Origin: Spirochaetota bacterium
Lineage (GTDB): Bacteria; Spirochaetota; Leptospiria; Turneriellales; Turneriellaceae
Direction: 5' to 3'
Length of the DNA: 24,160 nt
NCBI GenBank assembly: GCA_963205035.1
Contig: CAUJII010000139.1
Span: 1-24,160, forward strand
A program made the position numbers and the translations under genes. Positions 6,610 to 14,965 of this stretch are shown here, piece by piece (position 1 is the first letter of the stretch; the number at the start of each line of letters is the position of its first letter). The notes under the pieces are model-generated. The model had not been told where the DNA came from. It saw only the letters and a list, made by a program, of their open reading frames with translations, and did no database searches.

Positions 6610-7909
6610 ACAAAACATCCATAAAGGCGCTCACGCTAAAAACCGCTTTGCCGACACCTGCCTCGCCATACCCCGGCGGCACGGGGAGCGCGTATTTCTT
6701 ATGGATTGCACGGTAGTTTCGCAAGAGTTTCAGATAATACTCGAGCGGCGGCGGCGCACTTTCTGCAAGGACGGTATAAGGCTCAGGACACCATGTCGTA
6801 AAGCGCGGAACAATTCCCCGGCTCATAAAGTATTCGAGCCCCTCGCTGGTCGAAAGGACGGCCTTGTCGACGTCGGTGAAGCCCGACCCCTCTGCCATCT
6901 CGACACCTCCCACGAAATTGGGAATGACATTCATCGCGCCGAAGACCTCGGCCGATTCGACAATACGCCGAATCCAATTCTCGCGCCCAATGAAGCGCTC
7001 CTTGCCGGGGCAGAACTTGCGGAAAAGTTCGGGCTCCCAGACTTCGTAGTTGGGGTGGTAGATTTGCACCCCCGCGTCGATGGCCTTCTTGCAGTCGTCT
7101 TTCTCCCACGCTTGGATGACCATTTTCGATATGAAGCGTTTCTTGAGCTTATCGCTCAGCGCGCGGACGTACTGCAAATAGAACTCGACCTCGTCTTTGC
7201 CGCCGAGTTTCCCCGTGACAGAGCCTCCTGTAATCGTAAACGCCTTTGCTGTCTCGTCCGTTGCGGCGATTTTTTCAAGTGCTTCGACGACGTGCGCGGG
7301 GTCTTTAACGCCGGTGTACGGCCGCCCTTGTTTTTTTTGCTGCCGCCAGTTGTGGTTCATGTCACAGAATTGGCATTCCTCGTCTTTACCGAAATACTGG
7401 CAGTTACGAAAAACAGTCAAGTAAATGAGGTATCCCCATTCTATTGCAGGGGCGACCTCTCCGATGGGTTTGTCGAAGCTGTATTCTTCGTGGTAGTACT
7501 TGGGAATCGGTGGATAGATAACCTTGGCAATGATTTCGCCTGCGAGGAGAAGGTGGAGTTCCCCCTTTTCGTTGGCATCGACCAAATAAGGAGACCGGGG
7601 ATTTAGTCTCACCGAGATAACTGTTGGCGCCAGTGGATGGATTCCCTGGACTTCGCTATCTGTAAAAATACGGATTTCTTCGGGGACTCGCTTGTGCTCG
7701 GGGATTTCCGTCAGAGGTGCCCGATCAAACGTAAAGATAAAGTAATCCTTCTTTTTATAGTCGGCAGAGGTGAGCGCGTTCGCGGTAAAAGAGAGGCCTT
7801 GGCGCAGCACGTCTTGTTTTATGACAGCCTCGAACGGGAGGTCGTCGAAATTGTTCTGCCATAAAGCAGCTATTGTGGGTGCGGTGAAGTTATCGTCTGG
7901 AGATTTCAT
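6608..7909 (-). CDS. Radical SAM enzyme with atypical Cx8Cx2C cluster motif
   Basis: The 433-residue protein has a cysteine cluster at C170, C179 and C182 (FRNCQYFGKDEECQFCDMN) that should hold the SAM-binding 4Fe-4S centre; the spacing Cx8Cx2C differs from the classic Cx3Cx2C. After it come FTITGGSVTG (225-234, like the GGE SAM-binding strand) and TIM-barrel features: VIQAWEKDDCKKAIDAGVQ, VWEPELFRKFCPGK and NVIPNFVGGVEMAEG. The first 150 residues are an extra N-terminal domain with a strand-rich look. Radical SAM enzymes cleave SAM reductively to start radical chemistry; the substrate here is unknown. It is divergent from the DUF4178 operon and upstream of the DUF1993 gene. I do not recognise the exact subfamily. 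Confidence 0.8.
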   Translation of the reverse strand: MKSPDDNFTAPTIAALWQNNFDDLPFEAVIKQDVLRQGLSFTANALTSADYKKKDYFIFTFDRAPLTEIPEHKRVPEEIRIFTDSEVQGIHPLAPTVISVRLNPRSPYLVDANEKGELHLLLAGEIIAKVIYPPIPKYYHEEYSFDKPIGEVAPAIEWGYLIYLTVFRNCQYFGKDEECQFCDMNHNWRQQKKQGRPYTGVKDPAHVVEALEKIAATDETAKAFTITGGSVTGKLGGKDEVEFYLQYVRALSDKLKKRFISKMVIQAWEKDDCKKAIDAGVQIYHPNYEVWEPELFRKFCPGKERFIGRENWIRRIVESAEVFGAMNVIPNFVGGVEMAEGSGFTDVDKAVLSTSEGLEYFMSRGIVPRFTTWCPEPYTVLAESAPPPLEYYLKLLRNYRAIHKKYALPVPPGYGEAGVGKAVFSVSAFMDVL

Positions 7910-8022
7910 ATTTCTAAGGTATTAACTTTTTGAGATGAGGCAATTTTTGTCTGCGACTTGGCGTGTCTTGTGGATTCTTTTTTTACGTGACAAAATGCCA
8001 TCCGATTCAAGTGTGTGCCTTT

Positions 8023-8724
8023 GTGAAGCAATCGACATGCCCATCGTGCGGCGCACCGCTCGTCTTTGAAAACGCGCACAGCCTCTACGCAGTGTGCAAG
8101 TACTGCCGCACACTCTCCGTGCAAACAGGTGATGCGCTCAAAGAGGTCGGTAAGAGAGCCGCCTTGGTCGAAGACGGTTCGCCTTTGCAGTTGGGCACAA
8201 CGGGGGCTATTGACGGCAAAACTTTCAAGATTGTCGGCCGCATCCAATACCGTTTTGGTTTGGGGTTTTGGAACGAGTGGTTTCTAAGCATGGATAAAGA
8301 CCAAGGCGATGCGTGGCTGGGTGAAGCGAGCGGCGTGTATTTTTTTACGCGGCTTTTGCGCGATGCGAAGCTCGATGCAGGCTTGACTTTTGACGGTTTG
8401 GAAGCGGGTGGGTCTGTTTCAGTCAACAGCAAGACTTTTTTCATAAAAGATATACAACGCTCGGTTGTTGTTTCAGGCGAGGGAGAACTCCCGTTTGCGT
8501 TTGATGGCGACTACGAAGCGCCCGTGGTCGACTGCGTGAACCAAGCCGGCGATTTTGTTACCCTCGATTTTTCTGAAGACGGCGCTCTAAGCGATAGCTC
8601 GAAGGTGCTCGTCTTTTGGGGGAAAGCTCTCTCGTTTCGCGACTTGCACTTGACGCGCGTGCGCAGCGTTTACGGTTTCAAGGCCGAAGACGCCATACCT
8701 TCTAATACAGGAGCAGTCGCGTGA
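8023..8724 (+). CDS. Zinc-ribbon DUF4178 protein (short form)
   Basis: With a GTG start at 8023 this is a 233-residue protein beginning MKQSTCPSCG. C6/C9 and C25/C28 make a zinc ribbon. The DUF4178 core follows: GTTGAIDGKTFKIVGRIQYR (58-77) then FWNEWFLSM and AWLGEASGVYFF. A second, weaker repeat of the same fold may cover 128-215. Earlier GTG codons (7963, 7987) would add about 20 residues not seen in the family; there is no strong Shine-Dalgarno for any of them, so the start is uncertain. No signal peptide or membrane helix is present, so it should be cytoplasmic. It overlaps the next gene by four bases (GTGA), marking an operon of related envelope proteins. Confidence 0.8.
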   Translation: MKQSTCPSCGAPLVFENAHSLYAVCKYCRTLSVQTGDALKEVGKRAALVEDGSPLQLGTTGAIDGKTFKIVGRIQYRFGLGFWNEWFLSMDKDQGDAWLGEASGVYFFTRLLRDAKLDAGLTFDGLEAGGSVSVNSKTFFIKDIQRSVVVSGEGELPFAFDGDYEAPVVDCVNQAGDFVTLDFSEDGALSDSSKVLVFWGKALSFRDLHLTRVRSVYGFKAEDAIPSNTGAVA

Positions 8725-10466
8725 GCGAAGAAACACAGTCTGCAAACGGCAATACTTTCCGTTACCGTGCAGACAGCCCACCACCGGAGACGGCTCCCGT
8801 TCAAGCGAAAGATTTCCGTTGCCCGAATTGCGGGGGACCTGTGCATTTGGCCCTCCCCGGAAAATCACAGACTGTGCGGTGTTCGCATTGTTCTTCCATT
8901 TTAGCGCCCGACCACGAAGTTCTACAAATCGTAGAGAAATACAACGACAAATACCCCTATAAGATGTGGGTGCCGTTGGGCGCTGAAGGAGTTCTGAACG
9001 GTGTAAAATATAAGTGTGTTGGCATGGTAATCCGCCAAGACGACGAAGGTGGCGAATGGAGCGAATACTTACTCTTTAATCCCTATTTCGGTTACCGCTA
9101 TTTGGTTGAAAGCTCGGGCCATTGGACGCTGGTCGAAACTTCTCCGAATATGGGATATGACGCATCGGGCCGTCCGGGGTGGCAAGGCCCTACCGGAAAA
9201 GTCAAGATTGCGGGCAAAAAATTCAAATACTTCACAAGCTACACCGCAAAAGTCAAAAGCATTATTGGGGAGTTTCCGTGGCAAGCCTCAATCGGAGAGA
9301 CTAACGGTGTTACCGAATACATCAATCCCCCCTATCAGCTTTCTTGTGAGACGGTTTCGGCATATCATAATAAAGAAGGTAAGAAAGTCGAACAAGAGAC
9401 TCTTCTTGATGAAGCGCACGCCTGGATGGAGCGCGAGAATGAGAAATTAAGAGCAGAGGAAGACGACGATTTATACGAACTCTCCGATGCCGTTGAAGTC
9501 GTCGCCACGCAGAACGGCTATTGGAAAAAAGTCAGCGAAAGCAATTGGTCGGTGGGCGAATACAAATATCCCGAAGAAATCCAAAAAGCATTTGGTTTAG
9601 AAGAGATGCCGCAACGCATTGGGTTTGGCATGTGCGAACCCAATCCTTGGCGGCCGCGCAAACTTCTGGCGCTTGTTCTTTCTTCGCTCATGATGCTCGG
9701 AACTTGTACGACGTGCACGATTAGTGCGGGTCAGAGTGAAGAGAAAATTGTTTTAGATAAAACATTGAGCCTCAACACCGCCGATTTTGAATACAAGACA
9801 GAAGGTACAACCGATTATTTAGAATTTAGCTTTGAGCCAGGTTCGATTGAACTCGACAAGGAAACCAATGTGGAGTTTGCGTTTGCAGGCAATCTTTCGC
9901 AGGAGTGGGTGAGTCTTAACATTTTCATGATCAATGAAAAAACCGGCAAGGGATTTATCTACGACGGCGAGCTTTCTTATTATTATGGCGGCTCGGGTGA
10001 AGACTCTTGGAGCGAAGGTGGAAACACCTCCGATTTCACAACAGAGAAGATGCCTCCGGGTGAATACTACGTCTTTGTGGCCGGTGCGACGAATGTTGGG
10101 GTGCTCCAATTCAAGGCAAACTTAGCGCGTTTTGGTACACGTGCTGCTATACCGCAGCTCATGCCGACAAGCCCTTTAGGAAAGGCAGATGCTTCTAAAG
10201 GAGCACTCCATAGCATTGTAGCGGCACCTGCTAAACCGGTTGCGACACCGCCTGCGACCGGGGCAAAGGATCCTGCTGTGGGCAAAGGGGGGAAGTACCT
10301 GCCGGTAGATTTTCCAGCGAAAGCAGCGGCGCCTAAATTGGTTTTATCCATGAAAGCCAAGCGCGACGTTCTTTCGCTTGGTTGGGCGATCGTTTTCTTT
10401 TTCTGGTTAATTTATTTTTACGGTTACTATGCTTTTCGTTATCGTGCGAAGGAAGGTGAACGATGA
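8721..10466 (+). CDS. Zinc-ribbon DUF4178 membrane protein (long form)
   Basis: The 581-residue protein starts at a GTG overlapping the previous stop. A zinc ribbon is visible at C34/C37 and C54/C57, then a DUF4178 core (LNGVKYKCVGMVIRQ, EWSEYLLFNPYFGYRYLVE, about 92-140) and a second related segment up to about 215. An acidic helical linker (230-260) precedes a membrane helix at about 313-336 (LLALVLSSLMMLGTCTTCTI). Residues 337-550 form a strand-rich domain likely outside the cytoplasm (WVSLNIFMINEKTG, PPGEYYVFVAG), followed by a Pro/Ala-rich linker and a second helix at 551-572. Cytoplasmic zinc ribbon and outer sensor-like domain on one chain suggest a membrane scaffold or sensor. The next gene overlaps by ATGA. 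Confidence 0.8.
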   Translation: MSEETQSANGNTFRYRADSPPPETAPVQAKDFRCPNCGGPVHLALPGKSQTVRCSHCSSILAPDHEVLQIVEKYNDKYPYKMWVPLGAEGVLNGVKYKCVGMVIRQDDEGGEWSEYLLFNPYFGYRYLVESSGHWTLVETSPNMGYDASGRPGWQGPTGKVKIAGKKFKYFTSYTAKVKSIIGEFPWQASIGETNGVTEYINPPYQLSCETVSAYHNKEGKKVEQETLLDEAHAWMERENEKLRAEEDDDLYELSDAVEVVATQNGYWKKVSESNWSVGEYKYPEEIQKAFGLEEMPQRIGFGMCEPNPWRPRKLLALVLSSLMMLGTCTTCTISAGQSEEKIVLDKTLSLNTADFEYKTEGTTDYLEFSFEPGSIELDKETNVEFAFAGNLSQEWVSLNIFMINEKTGKGFIYDGELSYYYGGSGEDSWSEGGNTSDFTTEKMPPGEYYVFVAGATNVGVLQFKANLARFGTRAAIPQLMPTSPLGKADASKGALHSIVAAPAKPVATPPATGAKDPAVGKGGKYLPVDFPAKAAAPKLVLSMKAKRDVLSLGWAIVFFFWLIYFYGYYAFRYRAKEGER

Positions 10467-10663
10467 AACAGATATTGAAAATGTACCTCATGCTTCCCTT
10501 TACGTTGGCGTTTTTTGCGTTTTCAACGTACAAAACTCTCACAAAATCGGGCGGCAAGGAACCCATGGAAGCGGAAAATTTGAACGTGAAAAGCATCCGC
10601 GCCAACCCGACATCTTTCCGCGCAGTTTTCATGCCGCGCATCTTAGCCGGAGGCGGCAAATAA
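10463..10663 (+). CDS. Small single-helix membrane protein in the DUF4178/DUF350 operon
   Basis: This 66-residue protein has one hydrophobic segment (MYLMLPFTLAFFAFSTYKTL, residues 7-26) and a short polar tail ending LAGGGK. Its ATG overlaps the preceding stop (ATGA), which is the main support for it being real, together with good codon continuity. I do not recognise a family. It probably works with the flanking membrane proteins, as an inference from position. Confidence 0.65.
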   Translation: MKQILKMYLMLPFTLAFFAFSTYKTLTKSGGKEPMEAENLNVKSIRANPTSFRAVFMPRILAGGGK

Positions 10664-10699
10664 GTCTTAGTTAAATTTTATCAGCAGAGGAGAAGAAAA

Positions 10700-10990
10700 A
10701 TGAAAAAATTGAGTTTGCTCTTTTTGTCGGCGACCGCGCTCGTTGCGCAGAGTGCCGATGCGGTGCGCACGAAAGCGCCGTTACTCGATCTCGATCACAT
10801 CTTAGCGGTCTTGGTCTATTCGGTCTTGGGTATTGTCATTATGGTTTTGACGTTCGTCATTATCGACTGGATTAGCCCACGCGATTTGTGGGGCGAAATT
10901 GCGGATAAACAAAACCGCGCGACGGCGATTCTATTTGCGGGTTTGCTGATTGGGATTTCGATCATCATAGCGGCCGCCCTCGTCGGTTAA
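10700..10990 (+). CDS. DUF350 (YjfL-like) membrane protein, single-repeat form
   Basis: The 96-residue protein has an N-terminal hydrophobic segment (2-17) that looks like a signal peptide, then two helices: about 34-56 (ILAVLVYSVLGIVIMVLTFVI) and 74-95 (AILFAGLLIGISIIIAAALVG). Between them WGEIADKQNRATAI corresponds to the DUF350 'E...gN.AaAi' motif. Full DUF350 proteins such as YjfL usually carry two such units; this has one. A strong GAGGAG Shine-Dalgarno (10687-10692) suggests high translation compared with its coupled neighbours. DUF350 is repeatedly found beside DUF4178, as here. The role is thought to be membrane-related but is not defined. Confidence 0.8.
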   Translation: MKKLSLLFLSATALVAQSADAVRTKAPLLDLDHILAVLVYSVLGIVIMVLTFVIIDWISPRDLWGEIADKQNRATAILFAGLLIGISIIIAAALVG

Positions 10991-10994
10991 GTCA

Positions 10995-13127
10995 ATGGAC
11001 AGAAAGAGCCTGCCTCGGGTATGGCTTTTTCGCATTCTTCTCAGTCTTTTCGTTCTTATCCTTCTTGCTGTCTGTGTAGGTGTCTTCTACTTAAAGAAAG
11101 AGCTCTCGGCGGAGCGCGTCTCGGCGGAGTTAAATTCTCAACTTCAGAGCCGAGGACTTCTTGCTGAAATCCAGGACTTCCGGTTTACTTGGACGGGCAA
11201 TTTTGAACTCACCGGAGTTTGCATACGCAACACAAAACTCGTGTCGAGGCTCTGCCTTGCCGCCGCTGAAAGGATTACGTTAGACCTCAAGTTAATACCA
11301 CTATTCAAGAAAAAGGTGGTCGTTCAGGGAGTCGATGTCTTGCGGCCTGAGTTCCATTTCTTCGAGGAAGACGGTATCTATCAGGGCAAGAAGGTCCGTG
11401 TTCAAAGCTGGAAGATCGAGACGCCGGCCGCTTCTCAAAACAAAATAGCCGAGGGGCTGCCCGTCGCATCGGATTTCAAAATCCAAAACATCCGCCTCTT
11501 CGATGCGAAGCTCTTTCACGATGTGCGCGTTCTGCCATGGCCTGTGGGATTGACAACGTTCTCGCTAAAGATTCTTGCTGAGGGTCGCTCGATTGAATTC
11601 CAAGCGGCACGCGGTGAAAAGAGCTCGCTCCAAATAAATCTCAAGCCACGGTTTGAGAATCTTGAGGAGGTAGCCTCCAATCTCATCGACAGGAAACCGT
11701 GGAATCCGAGCGATACTTTTTCGGGGCACGGTCAATTCAAAGATTGGGATTTGAACGCGTGGATAAGTTCTGCAAGAGGGCTTTCTGGAAAGCTCCGGTT
11801 CGAGTGTAGAAACTCACAGCTTGAAATTGTTTCAGAAGGTGCGCAAATTGCGACAAAAATTGCGCACGCCTCCGAAATCGACTGGCAAGGGAGTGCCGTT
11901 TTGTCTCTGCCACAAATGCAACTAAAAGACGGCAAAGGGAGCGTAAAAATCCCTGCCGGCAGTGGCACATACGAGTCGCTACATGAGGGAGCGCAAGGTT
12001 ACTCCGTTGATTTTTCGGGAAGCGTCGCATTAGCGCCTTTCACGAAAAATTCAGTGGAAGGAATTTTAGCATTGCAGGGTACACTTCGGAATTCGCAGGT
12101 CAATGCCTCGTTCAGCGCTCAGAATGTCTTAGTAAAGAAATCCCCAGTGAAGATTGAAGCAGCACGACTCAGCGGGCAATGGAGTGGAGCGCATATTGTG
12201 CTTGCCAAGCAAGAACTTTCCGTGGGCGGGCATGGAGTCAAAGCCTCGCTTTCTCTGGACGTTGGTAAGACAGTCCCAAAAATTCGCGGAGAAGTTGAAA
12301 GCGGTGTCTTAGACTTAGAAAAGATGTTCCCGAAGCATACGGAATCGTCAACAGAACTCGCAGGTGAGAAGAGCGCAGCTCCCTCTTCTACAACAAGCAG
12401 CACGGCGATCGAAATGGATTTGAAACTCAAAGGTGCGGGGCTTCTCTTCCGGGGAGTTAAATCACAAGCGTGGCGTGCTGTGCTCAAGATGAATTCGTCT
12501 GTGACAGCACTCCAAGATTTTTACTTCGCGGTTGGCAGGGGTAGTTTGAGAGGTTCCTGGAGTGAGGACACGAAGCACAGACAGACTTTGAGCTTTCATG
12601 CGACGGGCATCGAAGCGCAATACCTCAAACCACTTTTTAATACTAAAGCGACAGTCTATGGACCGATTACCGCGCATGGGAATCTAACTTTTTCTGGGAA
12701 GAGTCTGAGTTCGGTAATCGCAAGCGGCGTGGGGGAGATGTCGCTCAAACTCGGGCGGGGCAAAGTCAAAGATAGTTTTTTCCAGAAGGGAATTCTCACG
12801 GGTCCCCTGCATAAGTTGGAGCAAAAATTTACCGATGTCGAGTTCGCTTCGCTGTCAGTCGAGACACGCGTCAAGAACGGCAAAGCTCTGATCGATAAAG
12901 TCTTTCTCGATGCAGAAGAGTTTCAAATCAATCTGCGGGCAGAGGCAAACAGCGACGCTGTGGGAAAGGCTGCGCTCCATTTTCGGTTCAAGGCGAGTTT
13001 TATAGAGAATGTCGCAAACCCGCTTTATTTGGGGATTACGGAGCGGAAAGATGGGGAGTTTTACGACTTGCCGTTTGCCTGCCGGGGGAAAGTCCTCGAA
13101 AGTGAGTGTTATGCGAAGAACTGGTGA
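10995..13127 (+). CDS. AsmA-like envelope protein
   Basis: The 710-residue protein has an N-terminal membrane anchor (about 11-34, LFRILLSLFVLILLAVCVGV) and then a long strand-rich periplasmic region. Typical AsmA/TamB-type traits are the early 'INSQL..GL.AEIQDF.FTWTGNFELTGV' pattern, mid-protein repeats of 'l.l.g.....v.g' strands, and a C-terminal block SGVGEMSLKLGRGKVKDS...LEQKFTDVEFASLSVETRVKNGKALID resembling the AsmA C-terminal domain. Such proteins bridge inner and outer membrane and move or organise lipids. It begins 4 bp after the DUF350 stop, in the same operon. A Ser/Thr-rich stretch near residues 455-470 is likely a linker. The gene ends 6 bp before the tandem-repeat array. Confidence 0.75.
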   Translation: MDRKSLPRVWLFRILLSLFVLILLAVCVGVFYLKKELSAERVSAELNSQLQSRGLLAEIQDFRFTWTGNFELTGVCIRNTKLVSRLCLAAAERITLDLKLIPLFKKKVVVQGVDVLRPEFHFFEEDGIYQGKKVRVQSWKIETPAASQNKIAEGLPVASDFKIQNIRLFDAKLFHDVRVLPWPVGLTTFSLKILAEGRSIEFQAARGEKSSLQINLKPRFENLEEVASNLIDRKPWNPSDTFSGHGQFKDWDLNAWISSARGLSGKLRFECRNSQLEIVSEGAQIATKIAHASEIDWQGSAVLSLPQMQLKDGKGSVKIPAGSGTYESLHEGAQGYSVDFSGSVALAPFTKNSVEGILALQGTLRNSQVNASFSAQNVLVKKSPVKIEAARLSGQWSGAHIVLAKQELSVGGHGVKASLSLDVGKTVPKIRGEVESGVLDLEKMFPKHTESSTELAGEKSAAPSSTTSSTAIEMDLKLKGAGLLFRGVKSQAWRAVLKMNSSVTALQDFYFAVGRGSLRGSWSEDTKHRQTLSFHATGIEAQYLKPLFNTKATVYGPITAHGNLTFSGKSLSSVIASGVGEMSLKLGRGKVKDSFFQKGILTGPLHKLEQKFTDVEFASLSVETRVKNGKALIDKVFLDAEEFQINLRAEANSDAVGKAALHFRFKASFIENVANPLYLGITERKDGEFYDLPFACRGKVLESECYAKNW

Positions 13128-13133
13128 GATTTT

Positions 13134-13338
13134 GGGAGCGAGTAACTATTCGGGAGCGAGTAACTATTCGGGAGCGAGTAACTATTCGGGAGCGAGTAAC
13201 TATTCGGGTAGCGAGTAACTATTCGGGTAGCGAGTAACTATTCGGGATGCGAGTAACTATTCGGGATGCGAGTAACTATTCGGGGTGCGAGTAACTATTC
13301 GGGATGCGAGTAACTATTCGGGATGCGAGTAACTATTC
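13134..13338 (+). repeat. Tandem repeat array, 11 units of 18-19 bp
   Basis: Four units of GGGAGCGAGTAACTATTC (13134-13205) are followed by two 19-bp units GGGTAGCGAGTAACTATTC (13206-13243) and five GGGATGCGAGTAACTATTC-type units (13244-13338, one with GGGGTGC). The core GCGAGTAACTATTC is invariant; all variation lies in the three to four bases after GGG, and like units are adjacent, the mark of recent stepwise expansion. The array fills the space between convergent genes, and its last unit supplies the final glutamate codon and TAG stop of the minus-strand gene. Confidence 0.95.
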
Positions 13339-14934
13339 GGAAAACGCGTCGCTCTCCGCCCCCTCACTTTGAGGCAGAATACGCACCACTTCGCCCGTCA
13401 GCACATAGAACGAACGAGCACCCATCGCCTGTCTCAAATACGCCGTGGGATTTCGCAAGTAATCCAAAATACTGATTTCAAGTGCCGGGTGGCTTTCACT
13501 CGCACGCTTCAGAACCAAAGTTGGCAAGACTCGATTGCGCAGCGGGGAGTGCGCCGATGGCGGCAAGAGTTCGGTGTAGATACGCGCAAACTCGCCGACC
13601 TTTAACTTGCGGGCGTTTTTCGCCGAAAGACTCACGTAATAGATATGTCCATTCTGCTTGAGCATCACGCGCCAAGCTGTCTTATCTGCGACATTTTCCT
13701 TGAACGCATTGACGATACCTGTTTCAAATTCTCCGTTCCAAATTTCTGTAGTGCCTTTGGTGACAACTTTGTTTCCTGAAAGCGTGGCGTAGAGATTGAG
13801 TAAGTCCGTCGGCGAGGTGTCCTCGCTATATTTTTCAGGAATCAAAATTCCAGACTTTAGCATAGTGGGATTTTCCTCGCGAGACTCAAAGAGTCTGCCG
13901 CGTTGCCTAAAGACATACCACTCTTGGCCGCTTAAAAGCCCTGCACGCGCACGCTGGGCCGAAGGAAGGAAATGAACTTGTGGCGAAAGTTCGCGCGCCA
14001 GCGAAGACCAGAAGCGTGCGCTCTGCGCCTCGATGGAGGCGGCAGTCACGAGAAAAAGTGAAGTGCGTGACGCGATCTTACGAAAAAATGTTTTTAGTGC
14101 AATGCGGCTCGGGTTGTCGCCGGGCCGAGTTGAGACAAGGAAAACGACGACAGGACGCCTTGCAGACGAAAGCGATGCGTCGATCGCAGTCTTCGCACAC
14201 CGGAGAAGATCGTCGGTGTTAGATAATTCCGCGCCACCTTCAAAATGCAGTGCATCGAGAAATTTCTTCTCACTTTCTTTATTACTCTTAAGGGTATAGC
14301 TCTGCACCTTGCCGTGCTGATTGACGAGACAATACGCGTTCTTAACCGAATCGAGGCTCAGAAAAAAATTCTTCATCGCGAGCCAGTCGAAGTAAATTTT
14401 GCCGTGTGTGTCACCCACGACAATCAAGTCGCTCAGGTTATCTTTATCGACTCGAGGGCTTTTCTGAAAACGCTCGCTTAAAGTCTCGCCTAATGCTTGG
14501 TTTAGATTTTCTCCTCTTTGCATGAGCGTGTCAGAAAGCGCAGACGACTCACGAAAAAAAACTTTGCTCGTAATTTCAAATTGACCTTTATGACGGCGAA
14601 CTCGCGTCACAAGCATGCGTTCGGCTTGGCAGCTTTGAGCAACACGCTTAAGTTCGGAGACAGAGATACGCTGCTGCATATTTAAGTTCTCTTGACGCAG
14701 GCAACTTTCCGCGTCTTGAGCATCGCTCACTTGAGGAACGCGGCTTGCCTTGAGGTAAAGAACCATCGCGCGTTGTAGCTCTTGAGACAGTGCTGCCTCT
14801 TTTGGGTTGGGCCTTAAGTCTTCCGACGAAGATAATTCCAAGCGGGGTGGCAGAATGAGCCAACGGTCTGCAAAAATCAATGGCGGAGCGCTCAAGAAAA
14901 ACATACAGACGGCAGAGGCGATGAATTTATTCAT
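13333..14934 (-). CDS. Large secreted protein of unknown function
   Basis: The 533-residue protein has a signal peptide (MNKFIASAVCMFFLSAPPLIFA, cut before DRW). The N-terminal region about 25-165 resembles periplasmic stress/assembly proteins that read out short strands and helices, with a paired C84 and C108 in the mature part. The middle (about 170-330: DLIVVGDTHGKIYFDWLAMKNFFLSLDS, then RRPVVVFLVSTRPGD) has alpha/beta alternation reminiscent of a von Willebrand A fold, but the metal-binding DxSxS is absent (DTHGK stands there). I do not recognise a family. The stop codon comes from the tandem repeat. The murG gene lies downstream of no shared promoter that I can see; the 31-bp gap separates it from the murG stop on the same strand. 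Confidence 0.75.
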   Translation of the reverse strand: MNKFIASAVCMFFLSAPPLIFADRWLILPPRLELSSSEDLRPNPKEAALSQELQRAMVLYLKASRVPQVSDAQDAESCLRQENLNMQQRISVSELKRVAQSCQAERMLVTRVRRHKGQFEITSKVFFRESSALSDTLMQRGENLNQALGETLSERFQKSPRVDKDNLSDLIVVGDTHGKIYFDWLAMKNFFLSLDSVKNAYCLVNQHGKVQSYTLKSNKESEKKFLDALHFEGGAELSNTDDLLRCAKTAIDASLSSARRPVVVFLVSTRPGDNPSRIALKTFFRKIASRTSLFLVTAASIEAQSARFWSSLARELSPQVHFLPSAQRARAGLLSGQEWYVFRQRGRLFESREENPTMLKSGILIPEKYSEDTSPTDLLNLYATLSGNKVVTKGTTEIWNGEFETGIVNAFKENVADKTAWRVMLKQNGHIYYVSLSAKNARKLKVGEFARIYTELLPPSAHSPLRNRVLPTLVLKRASESHPALEISILDYLRNPTAYLRQAMGARSFYVLTGEVVRILPQSEGAESDAFSE

Positions 14935-14965
14935 GGGTAGTAGTTAAAGGGCTGTGAAAGAAGAT

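Noticed and set aside
6701..7606. 301-residue plus-strand open frame
   Set aside because: It is the antisense of the radical SAM gene; the high-GC third positions of the real gene keep it open by chance. It has no recognisable motifs or ribosome site.
7906..8247. 113-residue minus-strand frame at the start of the DUF4178 gene
   Set aside because: It overlaps the zinc-ribbon coding region in antisense and has no family features.
13009..13218. Coding of GASNYS repeats by the tandem array
   Set aside because: The open frame exists only because 18 is a multiple of three; it stops where the 19-bp units start and has no ribosome site.
13134..13338. CRISPR array
   Set aside because: Units are directly adjacent with no spacers, and no cas genes are in the window.
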